Part shown: piece after piece, positions 8,289-16,844 of the stretch
Layout: the number at the start of each line of letters is the position of its first letter
Numbering within the stretch: position 1 is the stretch's first letter
From: JALOAD01 sp023228995 [NCBI: Candidatus Muiribacterium halophilum]
Lineage (GTDB): Bacteria; Muiribacteriota; Muiribacteriia; Muiribacteriales
Direction of reading: 5' to 3'
Assembly: GCA_023228995.1 (NCBI GenBank)
Contig: JALOAD010000011.1
Span: 16,845-80,844, forward strand
Length of the DNA: 64,000 nucleotides
The notes under the pieces: model-generated
What the model was told of the DNA's origin: nothing
The model's database searches: none
The model's input: only the letters and a program-made list of their open reading frames with translations
Translations under genes and position numbers: made by a program

Positions 8289-9320
8289 TTACCTCATTTT
8301 AAAAAGTTTTTTTATATTTTCAGTATATGGTGCTTTTATTATTCCTTCTTCGGTTATTATACCGGTTATCAATTCTGCTGGAGTAACATCAAAAGAAGGA
8401 TTTAAAATATTACATTCTTCAAAAGTTATATTTTTACCTCCAATACTTCTAACTTCTTCAGGCTCTCTAAATTCAATTGGAATTTCTTTTCCAGTATGAA
8501 TAGAAGTATCAAATGTACTTTTAGGTGCAGCAATGTAAAATGGTATTTTATGGAAAGCAGCAAGTATAGCAACTCCATAAGTTCCAATCTTATTTGCGCT
8601 ATCTCCGTTTAGAGCAATTCTATCTGCACCAGTGACCACCATATCAATTTCATTTCTTCCCATAAAAAAAGCAGCCATATTATCACATATCATAGTATAA
8701 GGAATTTTTTCCTCATGCATTTCCCATGCAGTAAGTCTTGAACCTTGCAAATAAGGTCTTGTCTCATCAACAAAAACTTTAATATTTTTATGTTTTTTCC
8801 ATGCACTTCTAATTACCCCGAGTGCTGTTCCATATCCGCCTGTGGCTAATGCTCCGGCATTACAATGTGTTAAAATACTCATACCACTTTTCGTGATTTC
8901 AACTCCATGTTTTCCTATATTTTCATTTATAGAAATATCTTCTTTAAGCATATCAACTGCATAATCCCATAATTTTTGTGAAATATCATTTATGCTATTG
9001 TTTTTAATCTTTTTATAATAATCTATTGCCTTATCAATTGCCCACATTAGATTTACCGCTGTTGGGCGAGCTTTTTTGATGTTTTGGCATTTATCAAAAA
9101 ATTCTTTTTCACAATTACTTTCTATCCATGCAAAATATGCTCCAAATATAGCTGTTATACCTATAGCAGGAGCTCCTCTAACTATCATAGTCCTAATGGA
9201 ATCTGAACAATCTTGACTACTTTTACATAAAAAAAATTCCAGTTTTACTGGTAATATTCTCTGATCTATTAATTTAAGAGTTTTACTATTATTATCAGGC
9301 TGTATCGCTTTTACTTTCAT
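8289..9320 (-). CDS. mtnA: Methylthioribose-1-phosphate isomerase
   Basis: A 343-residue isomerase converting 5-methylthioribose-1-phosphate to methylthioribulose-1-phosphate in salvage of methylthioadenosine. C153 (THCNAGAL) and D233 (TGADRIALNGD) align with the known catalytic Cys160/Asp240 of the Bacillus enzyme at a constant offset. AAAGGA lies about 7 nt before the ATG at 9320; a TTG at 9335 is rejected. It overlaps the end of divIVA by 26 bp and is followed directly by the class II aldolase gene. eIF2B-like relatives exist, but residue matches favour MtnA. Confidence 0.93.
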   Translation of the reverse strand: MKVKAIQPDNNSKTLKLIDQRILPVKLEFFLCKSSQDCSDSIRTMIVRGAPAIGITAIFGAYFAWIESNCEKEFFDKCQNIKKARPTAVNLMWAIDKAIDYYKKIKNNSINDISQKLWDYAVDMLKEDISINENIGKHGVEITKSGMSILTHCNAGALATGGYGTALGVIRSAWKKHKNIKVFVDETRPYLQGSRLTAWEMHEEKIPYTMICDNMAAFFMGRNEIDMVVTGADRIALNGDSANKIGTYGVAILAAFHKIPFYIAAPKSTFDTSIHTGKEIPIEFREPEEVRSIGGKNITFEECNILNPSFDVTPAELITGIITEEGIIKAPYTENIKKLFKMR

Positions 9321-9816
9321 CTTTTTTCCTTTCAAGCAATGGCTTTTTATTTTTTACTATTTTTCTATCATCTTCTTCTCTAAGATCAAGTGATTCAATA
9401 TATGATTCAAGAAGTGATCTTAAATCAAGTCTTATCATTTTTTTCTTTTGTTTTAAAATTTTAATATGTTTGAGAAGTTCTTTTGCTTCATCTTTTGCTG
9501 ATTCTACAATTTTTTCAGCATTTAATTCAGCTTCCTTAATAATTATTTGTGCTTCTCTTTCTGCATTGTTTCTGAGTTCACCACCAGCTTTTTGTGCTGA
9601 AAGCAAAGCTTGTTTAAGGGATTTTTCCATTTCCTTAAATTCTTTAACCTGTTCTTCAAACTTTACATTATCAGTTTTAAGACTTTTGAATTCAGTATAA
9701 ATACGATTGTATTCATCAGCAATAGTATGCATGAATTCATCAACTTCTTCAGGTGAATATCCTCTAAAACCTTTAGAAAACACTCTTTTCCTTATATCAA
9801 GCGGTGTAATTCTCAT
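9295..9816 (-). CDS. divIVA: DivIVA-family cell division/polarity protein
   Basis: A 173-residue coiled-coil protein. The N-terminal membrane-curvature-binding motif is classic: ITPLDIRKRVFSKGFRGY followed by VDEF. A long Glu/Lys coiled coil (about 30-130) and a charged tail follow. In Gram-positives it marks poles and septa and recruits partners. GAGGGGG precedes the ATG at 9816. Its place just after yggT and sepF matches the ylm cluster order. Finding it with SepF in a diderm-looking genome is notable. Confidence 0.93.
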   Translation of the reverse strand: MRITPLDIRKRVFSKGFRGYSPEEVDEFMHTIADEYNRIYTEFKSLKTDNVKFEEQVKEFKEMEKSLKQALLSAQKAGGELRNNAEREAQIIIKEAELNAEKIVESAKDEAKELLKHIKILKQKKKMIRLDLRSLLESYIESLDLREEDDRKIVKNKKPLLERKKDESKSDTA

Positions 9817-9835
9817 GAAACCCCCTCAAATATCA

Positions 9836-10120
9836 TTATAAAAGGATAATTATTATTTTTATAACAATTCTTTCAACAAATCCCAATGCAATAAATGCAA
9901 AAATAGGCGACAGATCAAGTCCCATTCCTCCAAGCGGAATAATAACCCTGAACGGCTTAATTATAACATCTGTAACAGAGTATATAAAATCACAAAATGA
10001 ATTTGAATGTTTATCCAAATTAATCCATGACATTATAATCCTCAATATAATCATTATTTCATAAGCTTGAAATATAAGCCTAATTATATTGATTATTTCA
10101 TATTTACCACTTAATATCAT
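9836..10120 (-). CDS. YggT-family membrane protein
   Basis: A 94-residue protein with two hydrophobic stretches (about 18-30 and 65-94) and the YggT hallmark segment MSWI near 30 followed by a later IKPFRVIIPLGGMGLD. This family (YlmG in Bacillus) lies next to sepF in many genomes and is linked to septum or membrane organisation; its biochemistry is not established. It overlaps the sepF stop as ATGA. Confidence 0.85.
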   Translation of the reverse strand: MILSGKYEIINIIRLIFQAYEIMIILRIIMSWINLDKHSNSFCDFIYSVTDVIIKPFRVIIPLGGMGLDLSPIFAFIALGFVERIVIKIIIILL

Positions 10121-10506
10121 GCTTCTCTAGCATCCAAAAGATTTTCTTGTTGTTTCTTTTCTTCAACAATTGTAATATTATAAGGTGTGAAAAGAAAAAT
10201 ATCATCTGCTATTTTCTGCATATTTCCATTTAATGCAAATGTTGTCCCACAGACAAAATCAATAATTCTCTTAGCTTCATCTTTGATTACATTTTTAAGA
10301 TTTAACAAAATACCTTTTCTTTGTCTTAAAAACGCAGTGATTTTTTTTGCATCTTCAAAAGATTCGACATTGACTATCATAATCTCTGTCTGATTTCTTG
10401 AATTTAAATCAACAACCTTTGGACTTTCATAATCTGTTTCAGAGTAATTTTCTTCATACTCTTCAATACCTACGAGGTTTAAAAATTTTCTCCATAAGCC
10501 CTTCAT
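10117..10506 (-). CDS. sepF: Cell division protein SepF
   Basis: A 129-residue SepF. A linker with VVDLNSR leads into the conserved core: DAKKITAFLRQRKGILLNL, then RIIDFVCGTTFALNGNMQ. SepF forms rings that tether and bundle FtsZ at the membrane. The N-terminal LWRKFLNLVGI would serve as the amphipathic membrane helix. GGGGG precedes the ATG at 10506 by about 8 nt. FtsA is not in the window, so SepF may be the main FtsZ anchor; that is inference. Confidence 0.93.
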   Translation of the reverse strand: MKGLWRKFLNLVGIEEYEENYSETDYESPKVVDLNSRNQTEIMIVNVESFEDAKKITAFLRQRKGILLNLKNVIKDEAKRIIDFVCGTTFALNGNMQKIADDIFLFTPYNITIVEEKKQQENLLDAREA

Positions 10507-10524
10507 AAGTGTTTCCCCCTTGCT

Positions 10525-11190
10525 TTAATTAAATATAAGACTACCTATCCTTACAATGCTTGAACCTTCTTTTATTGCTAACTCATAATCATCTGTCATA
10601 CCCATAGACAATTCTAATGGATTTAATCGACAGTTTTTTAAATTTTTATTAATTTTTTCTTTTAATAACCTTAATTTCATAAAACATTTAGCCTTATCTT
10701 CTGCATTTCCTTTAAGTGGAGATATTGTCATAAGTCCTGTTATATTTAGCTTTTCAAGTTTCATATTATCTAGTTTATAAAAAAAAGACTCAACTTCATC
10801 AGGGTAAATTCCTGATTTTGAGTCTTCATTTGAAAGATTTATCTGTACAAGTCCATTTATAGTTCTATCAAATCTTTTTTCAATCTCTTCTACTAATCTT
10901 ATACTATCTATTGAATGGATTAATTCAAGATTGTTTATTTTTGCTAGATATTTTACTTTATTTGTCTGAATATGCCCTATCATATGCCATAATATATCTT
11001 GCGGATATTCTTCAGCTCGTTGAATAAGCTGATTTACATAACTTTCTCCGAAATTTCTTTCTCCACATTCATATGCTTCCATAATTTTTTCAGTTGTTGC
11101 ATACTTAGTTACTGTAACAAGTGTTATTTTGCTTTCAGAAACTTCTGATATACTTTTTTTTATTTCAGAAATATTATTTTTAATTGACAT
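10525..11190 (-). CDS. yggS: PLP homeostasis protein, YggS/YlmE family
   Basis: A 221-residue one-domain alanine-racemase-like barrel that binds pyridoxal phosphate and balances B6 vitamers. The PLP lysine is K29 in VTVTKYATTE. Other signatures are FGESYVNQ, WHMIGHIQTNKVK and LSMGMTDDYELA near the C-terminus. No clear SD precedes the ATG at 11190, but the stop of a 36-codon gene lies 8 nt upstream, so translational coupling is plausible. It is the first large gene of the division cluster. Confidence 0.93.
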   Translation of the reverse strand: MSIKNNISEIKKSISEVSESKITLVTVTKYATTEKIMEAYECGERNFGESYVNQLIQRAEEYPQDILWHMIGHIQTNKVKYLAKINNLELIHSIDSIRLVEEIEKRFDRTINGLVQINLSNEDSKSGIYPDEVESFFYKLDNMKLEKLNITGLMTISPLKGNAEDKAKCFMKLRLLKEKINKNLKNCRLNPLELSMGMTDDYELAIKEGSSIVRIGSLIFN

Positions 11191-11198
11191 TTTATTAA

Positions 11199-11309
11199 TT
11201 AATAAAAAAGAGTATCTCTTTCATTTCTGCCTTTAACTTCAATTATTTCACCTATGCTTACTGTAAAATCTCTGTTTGTAACTTCAGTTTTCACATTTCT
11301 CTTTTTCAT
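11199..11309 (-). CDS. Small basic protein upstream of yggS, 36 residues
   Basis: The frame ATG (11309) to TAA (11199-11201) encodes 36 residues, beginning MKKRNVKTEVTNRDF and ending NERDTLFY. A very strong ribosome site, GGGAGGG, lies 3 nt before the ATG. The predicted peptide is charged and may form a short beta structure. No family is recognised. It is the first gene of the yggS-sepF-yggT-divIVA run and its translation may drive yggS. The SD and context support it; conservation cannot be checked here. Confidence 0.6.
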   Translation of the reverse strand: MKKRNVKTEVTNRDFTVSIGEIIEVKGRNERDTLFY

Positions 11310-11400
11310 AAACCCTCCCGGATAACATTTCTATATAAATATTTATCGGTAACAGGTTCACAAATCTTTAATGTAAGTAAATTTAGGATTATGCAATAAC

Positions 11401-11618
11401 CCTTTAATCCGATTTTGCCTTGGCATGTTATGCCTTTGGCAAGATGTTTGCTTTCAGAATAGATGTTTGCCTTGTCATATCATGACTTCGGCAAAGATTT
11501 TGAGCTTTGCTCGAGTTTCAAACCTAGTTTTACTTGTAAAACTAAATCGTGAGCATAGCGAACCATATTGTCAGACTAATACTATCAGTCTCTCACAATA
11601 TCGTGCATTTATGCACTA
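11401..11618. repeat. Run of consecutive inverted repeats filling an intergenic region
   Basis: No gene lies in 11310-11627. The stretch holds six stem-loops in a row: 11415-11442 and 11467-11494 (homologous units with outer arms TTGCC/GGCAA), 11502-11512, 11525-11544 (TAGTTTTAC/GTAAAACTA), 11565-11601 (ATATTGT/ACAATAT around AGACT/AGTCT) and 11603-11616 (GTGCAT/ATGCAC). The inner stems of the first two units differ by a compensatory change (GGCAT/ATGCC against GTCAT/ATGAC). The last hairpin ends 11 bp before the stop of the HEAT gene at 11628. It could be a structured RNA, a decayed small element or a hairpin-rich spacer. Confidence 0.7.
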
Positions 11619-11627
11619 ACCCTTTTG

Positions 11628-13217
11628 CTACTTTCGCATTTTTAGTATCTCCAATGCTGATTCTGCTAATTCTTGATTAGATGAATTTGAATGTGTTTTT
11701 GCAAATTTCAACGCACTTTCTATAAAATATGAATTTGTAATTACTGATTGATATATAGTCTTTTTTATATCATCATCACCGGATTTCAACAAATCAAGTA
11801 TTACATCCTGAGAAACTAATGTATTTAATATACATAATCTTTTTACAGCAAGTCTTATTATATCAAAAGATTTATTACTATATATTACTTCTTTTAAAAA
11901 AAGTACATCTTTCTCATTTGACAAAAATATCTTACAATAATAACTCCAATACGATATATCTTTATTTTCAGAAAAAATAAATTCATCAACATATAAAAGA
12001 GCATCTTCTCCATAATCAATTATACAATTTGCCGCAAATTTTCTAACAATCCAGTTCTTATCTTTTAAATTTTTAAAAAAAAGTGGTACAAATGTTTCAT
12101 CTTTTAATGATGAAAAAAATCTTAACATTTCAATTTTAGTATATTTGTCAAAACTATCAAATTCTTCTATTATCTTCTCTATAATACAACTTTCTTTGCT
12201 AATACCTTTAGTTTTTAAAATATTAATTTTAATTTCATAATCTTCCGCTTCTATATAAAGTTTTTCAAGCGTTTTTTCAGGAATTTTTGAAGCGATTTTA
12301 CTATTTCTTATAATAAAAGCTTTTATATCGGAATTTTCAATATTTAATATATTATCTATAATTTCATTAATATCATCTTTCACCATACAAATAAAGAAAT
12401 AAGCCAAAGTAATATCATCACATCCTAGCGCTTTTATTTCATTAAAACATATTTTATGTGAATATTTATTAAACACCATTAAAAGAGAAAGAATTCCATA
12501 TTCTTCTTTTTTTAATGATTCAAAAAGTTCGTTTTTTTCAACTGATGCTGAAAGAAAATAAATAATATCAGATTTTTCTTCAAGTCTTGTATTATTTGAT
12601 ATTTTCTTTAAAATATCTTTAAATATCATGTCTTCATTTTTTAAAATCTCAAATATCTTTTCAAAATAATATATTACAAGACTTGTAAAATTAGTATTAA
12701 GAACAAAAGAATAATTAAGAAATTTATCTATATCACATATATCAATTAATGCATCTAATGCTGCCTTTATAAGAGGAGGATATTTACTCACAAGAGCAGA
12801 TTCATATATATTTAAAAAATCTTTTCTTGGATAAAAAGAAGTAATTTCAACAATTCTGGTTTTTAACAAATCATTCTCTATAGAATAAATTTCATGTAAA
12901 TTATCAGAAAACCATTCAAAATTTGAATTGATAATCTTTTTTACAACCTGAAAATAATCTCTATCTGAAAGATTATTTATTAACTCCTCAATAAGTTTTT
13001 TACCATAATAATCAGGAGATAATCTTCCAAGTATTTCTCCACTCCAATATCTTTCATCTATATTTCCATTTACAAGATTTTCTATAAGTGAATCTGTAAT
13101 ACTACTAACCCTGTTTATTATAAGTTCTAATGAAGATGAAATATTAAATGAAGCTTCTTTTCTTTCTCTCCAATCCTTGTCTGATAAATTACCTAACATT
13201 TCTTTTAATTCATTCAC
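11628..13217 (-). CDS. HEAT-repeat protein, 529 residues
   Basis: An all-helical, Leu/Ile/Glu/Lys-rich protein without signal peptide or membrane helix. HEAT-like units are clearest near the C-terminus (DKNWIVRKFAANCIIDYG) and at the N-terminus (DKDWRERKEASFNIS). Such solenoids are binding platforms; no catalytic motif is seen. The start is GTG at 13217 with GAGGTG upstream; ATG words nearby are out of frame. It is divergent from a second HEAT-repeat gene 155 bp away, and a third follows at 17967. Partner unknown. Confidence 0.75.
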   Translation of the reverse strand: MNELKEMLGNLSDKDWRERKEASFNISSSLELIINRVSSITDSLIENLVNGNIDERYWSGEILGRLSPDYYGKKLIEELINNLSDRDYFQVVKKIINSNFEWFSDNLHEIYSIENDLLKTRIVEITSFYPRKDFLNIYESALVSKYPPLIKAALDALIDICDIDKFLNYSFVLNTNFTSLVIYYFEKIFEILKNEDMIFKDILKKISNNTRLEEKSDIIYFLSASVEKNELFESLKKEEYGILSLLMVFNKYSHKICFNEIKALGCDDITLAYFFICMVKDDINEIIDNILNIENSDIKAFIIRNSKIASKIPEKTLEKLYIEAEDYEIKINILKTKGISKESCIIEKIIEEFDSFDKYTKIEMLRFFSSLKDETFVPLFFKNLKDKNWIVRKFAANCIIDYGEDALLYVDEFIFSENKDISYWSYYCKIFLSNEKDVLFLKEVIYSNKSFDIIRLAVKRLCILNTLVSQDVILDLLKSGDDDIKKTIYQSVITNSYFIESALKFAKTHSNSSNQELAESALEILKMRK

Positions 13218-13372
13218 TCGCTTTACACCTCATATTATAATTTTACTCTATAAATTTAATAATACAGTTGTGACAATTAAAATACAATTTAACCCTTTTA
13301 AAAATTGAACCTGTGAACCGGTATTTTACACTTATTATAGACCTATAATTTCATTTATGGTAATTTTAAATT

Positions 13373-15376
13373 ATGAAAGATAATTATGAGATTATTGAAA
13401 ATCTTATTGAACTTTATGAACACCCTGATATTAATATCAAATTATATATAATTGACGAAATAATAAAAGGTGATTTTTCAATTGATGAAAAAGATAGATT
13501 TCTTGAAACTGCACTTAAATCAAAAAATACACCTCCAAATGAAAAAACAAGAATACAGTATAAAATTTTAAATTCAATATTTGATAATCGTGAAGAACTT
13601 TCACCTGATATATTAAAAGCATTATTAGGTCTTTTATGCATTTCTAAAAATATAAAAATAGTTGATAATATAATCAACAAAACTCTAACATTTCCAGAAA
13701 AACAAACTATTGAAGTAATTCAGGATATTTTAACTCATTATATTCCTGAACTTCATAAAACTTTATTTTTTATATTAGCTAATATGAAATCTAATAAATC
13801 ATTTGAAATTATTCTTGACCTTTTTATTAAAAGTGAAGAACCAATCGATATAAATTTTTTTAAAGATATAATTGAAAAAAAATTAGCTCATTTAGCTGAA
13901 AACAATCCTGAAAATGCTAATGAAGCTTCTGAAATGATTTTTAAAAATCTAATAAATTTAAAATCTAATCAATCTAAGTATTTTTTAATAAAAGAAGCTT
14001 TGATATTAACTCCTGATTCAATTGAAAATTTTTTATCTTTTTATAAAGAAACAGTTTACAAAGAAGATCTTCTTATTTTTCTTTCAAAATTTTCAGAAAA
14101 GATATTTAAGAGTTTTTCTAAAAAATTAAAAACATGTTCGGTTCATAATCGTGAAAAGATTTTTAGATTCACACTTGAGATTTTTACAAAAATTAGTCCA
14201 GAAAAAATTTATGAACTTATACTTTCATTTCACAGTTGTATTAAAGATATCAAAGAAATTACAACTGTTATAAAAGATTTTCAAAATGTTGATATTGTTT
14301 TTAAAATGCTTAATAATCCTGATTCTGAAATAATTATGATTGGTCTTGAACTTGCCAAAAACACCCATAACCCAAAAATCCTTTCTGTAACTAAAAAACT
14401 TTTGAAAAATCCTGATGAAAACATTAGAAAAGAAGCAGTAAATGTCCTTTCATTTTATTCATCAAGTGAACTTATTGGAATATATAGAGAATTATTATCA
14501 GATCCATCAACTCTTGTTCAGGATACTGTACTTAAAAAACTTGCTGCGTCAAAAGATGAAAAGATTACTGCATTGCTTCTTGGAGAATTAAACAATGAAA
14601 ACTTAAGAAGCAGAATAATTAATATTCTTGGAGAAAAAAACCTTGATTATTATTTTTCTCAATTTAATCAACTTAATGAGGATACACGAGAAAAAATGGC
14701 AAAAGCTCTTATAAAAACTTCTGACAAAACTCTTGAACTTGCTTTGAGATTATGTGAATCAACCGAAGTTGATGATAGATTTGTTGGAGTGAAAACTTTA
14801 TCCTATATTTTGCCTGAAAAACAAGAGATAATTTTAGCACAATTTAAAAAAATGACAGATGATCCAGATTCTTTTATAAGATCAACAATTTCCGGTTCAT
14901 TAAAAGATATTAATTCAAACATGGCAACAGTTATTTTGCTAACACTTCTTAAAGATCCTAATAAAAGAGTTCGTGCAAACTGTATTGAAGCTTTTGAAAA
15001 CACTACAAATCGTGATGGTGTAATAAAAGTCCTTAGAACATTTCTCACAGATGTCAACAATCGTATTAGAGGAAATGCTATAATGATGTTATATAAATTA
15101 GGCGATACAAGTGTTGAAAAAGATATTAAAATATTATTAGAAGATAATGATAAATGGATGAATGTAACTGGAATTTTTATTATAGGTGAACTTGCTTTAG
15201 AAAAATTTGGATATGAACTTGTAAGTCTTATTAATTCAACTGATATTGATATTAAAAAAAATGTAATTAAAGCTATAATTAAGATTAATTCTCCAAAATT
15301 TAAAACTTATATTAAAAGACTCGTAAATGATCCTGACAGTGAAATAAGAAGTCTTGTTTTAAATTACCTAAAATAA
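13373..15376 (+). CDS. HEAT-repeat protein, 667 residues
   Basis: A cytosolic helical-solenoid protein. Recurrent 30-37-residue units are visible from about 320 on (NPDENIRKEAVNVLSFY; DPSTLVQDTVLKKLA; DPNKRVRANCIEAFE; VNNRIRGNAIMMLYKLG). The C-terminal third shares wording with the protein at 17967 (RVRAN, NNR, DKW), so the two look paralogous. No enzyme motif is seen. No SD precedes the ATG at 13373; a TATAAT word lies at 13344-13349. Its tail overlaps the convergent gene at 15368 by 9 bp. Role unknown. Confidence 0.78.
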   Translation: MKDNYEIIENLIELYEHPDINIKLYIIDEIIKGDFSIDEKDRFLETALKSKNTPPNEKTRIQYKILNSIFDNREELSPDILKALLGLLCISKNIKIVDNIINKTLTFPEKQTIEVIQDILTHYIPELHKTLFFILANMKSNKSFEIILDLFIKSEEPIDINFFKDIIEKKLAHLAENNPENANEASEMIFKNLINLKSNQSKYFLIKEALILTPDSIENFLSFYKETVYKEDLLIFLSKFSEKIFKSFSKKLKTCSVHNREKIFRFTLEIFTKISPEKIYELILSFHSCIKDIKEITTVIKDFQNVDIVFKMLNNPDSEIIMIGLELAKNTHNPKILSVTKKLLKNPDENIRKEAVNVLSFYSSSELIGIYRELLSDPSTLVQDTVLKKLAASKDEKITALLLGELNNENLRSRIINILGEKNLDYYFSQFNQLNEDTREKMAKALIKTSDKTLELALRLCESTEVDDRFVGVKTLSYILPEKQEIILAQFKKMTDDPDSFIRSTISGSLKDINSNMATVILLTLLKDPNKRVRANCIEAFENTTNRDGVIKVLRTFLTDVNNRIRGNAIMMLYKLGDTSVEKDIKILLEDNDKWMNVTGIFIIGELALEKFGYELVSLINSTDIDIKKNVIKAIIKINSPKFKTYIKRLVNDPDSEIRSLVLNYLK

Positions 15377-16276
15377 ATATTTTTCAAAAGAAAAAGCTCT
15401 TTTATAAAACTCTGCTAATTTATTTTTTTTGTTTATTTTAATTTTTTTACTTTGAATTTTTTCAATATCATCAATACTTTTTAATAAATTAACTTCATGG
15501 TCAATTTCTTTGCAAAAATTTAAAACTTTATCATCATACGGTATAACAAATATATTTTTTACACCAAAATAATAACTTAATATCACACCATGCAATGGAA
15601 TTGCATAAATTGTTTTATATTCAGCCATTTTAGCTTCAATCTCATGTAATTTCATATTATATAATTTTATTATATTTCTATTAACATAATTTTTAGCAAA
15701 AAACTCATAATCATAAGGTTCCATTGCAAGAATATCAATATCTTGATTTAAATTATAGTTTTTTATATATCTTGATTTAGGAATATATGCAGTTTTTTTT
15801 CCATTATTTAAACGATTTTTATTATTATTTACAAAAAAAGTATCTGCTCCCAATACTTTATTATTATAAAATTCAATAAATTCAAAATCAGATTTAGTTC
15901 TACATGAAATAAAATCACAAAGTAATATTGCTTTTTTAAATAAAAAATAATTGAATTTTCCTTTTATAGGACCAAAACCATTATTTATAAGATAAATCTT
16001 TTTTCTTAATAATTTACATAAAAAAATAAATATAATATAAAAATACAGACTTTTTGATGAACTTTTATTCTGTAAAATATTTCCACCCGGAAATACAATT
16101 GGATTTTTATTAAGTAAATTCAAAAATGAAAATCTTTTGACACTTGAAGATGAATTTGAAGCAGAAAAAACAATTGATTCTGGATATAAATTCAAAAAAG
16201 AGTTTAAAATCAACTCATCACCTAAATTTTTATAACCAAAATAACCGTATAATAAAAATTCTGATTTTTTTTTCAA
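15368..16276 (-). CDS. Polysaccharide pyruvyl transferase family protein (CsaB-like)
   Basis: A 302-residue protein with family words at the expected places: LLYGYFGYKNLGDELIL at 8-24, FPGGNILQN near 81-89, INNGFGPIKG near 115, and a late IPLHGVILSYYFGVKN. CsaB-type enzymes transfer pyruvyl from phosphoenolpyruvate to cell-wall polymer sugars, which can anchor SLH proteins. No SLH protein or other polymer gene is in the window. The gene converges on the HEAT gene with a 9-bp overlap. The exact acceptor is unknown. Confidence 0.8.
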   Translation of the reverse strand: MKKKSEFLLYGYFGYKNLGDELILNSFLNLYPESIVFSASNSSSSVKRFSFLNLLNKNPIVFPGGNILQNKSSSKSLYFYIIFIFLCKLLRKKIYLINNGFGPIKGKFNYFLFKKAILLCDFISCRTKSDFEFIEFYNNKVLGADTFFVNNNKNRLNNGKKTAYIPKSRYIKNYNLNQDIDILAMEPYDYEFFAKNYVNRNIIKLYNMKLHEIEAKMAEYKTIYAIPLHGVILSYYFGVKNIFVIPYDDKVLNFCKEIDHEVNLLKSIDDIEKIQSKKIKINKKNKLAEFYKRAFSFEKYLF

Positions 16277-16287
16277 TACAAAACCTT

Positions 16288-16824
16288 TTAATACAATATT
16301 TTTTTGAGAATAAAACTAATATTATTGATAGAATTCAATATTTCATTTAAAAAATGACGATCTATGTTTTTTTCATTTGAACAATTTGTAATGCTTTCAT
16401 ATATTCTATAAAGAAATATATCTTTTTTACCAAAATTTTCTCTAGCAATATTAGGATGCTCAATAATATGAAATATACAAGTTTCAAATATCTCAAATAT
16501 CTCAATAAGATTTTTAAAAAAATCTTTATAAAAATTTTTATTGCTATCTTTAAAATCGCAAAAATAAAATGTAAAAAATGAATTTGACAAATTTATATAA
16601 AGTAATGAAATATCACATATATTTTGAATTTTAGAAACGCTCAAATCCTCAATTATAATAGAATGGATTTCACCTGAAGTCTTAAATAAATTATTAAATT
16701 GTTCATTGCTTCTTTCATTTTTTAATATATCTTTTTCAATAAGTCCTAGTAATTTGTTTGTCTTTTTTTGCTGTGAATGAAATTTTTGTAACATTTTTTT
16801 GTCTAAGTTTTTTTTAAATAACAT
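16288..16824 (-). CDS. Helical protein of unknown function, 178 residues
   Basis: A soluble, mostly helical protein rich in Asn, Lys, Ile and Phe, with no signal peptide. I recognise no family. Features are a basic N-terminus (KKNLDKKMLQKFHSQQKK), a central aromatic patch (NSFFTFYFCDF) and a C-terminal helix. It is 11 bp upstream of the pyruvyl-transferase-like gene and 20 bp after the membrane protein gene, so the three probably form one unit. A GGAG word lies about 13 nt before the ATG at 16824, unusually far. Confidence 0.6.
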   Translation of the reverse strand: MLFKKNLDKKMLQKFHSQQKKTNKLLGLIEKDILKNERSNEQFNNLFKTSGEIHSIIIEDLSVSKIQNICDISLLYINLSNSFFTFYFCDFKDSNKNFYKDFFKNLIEIFEIFETCIFHIIEHPNIARENFGKKDIFLYRIYESITNCSNEKNIDRHFLNEILNSINNISFILKKILY

Positions 16825-16844
16825 ATTATGACTACTTCTCCATT

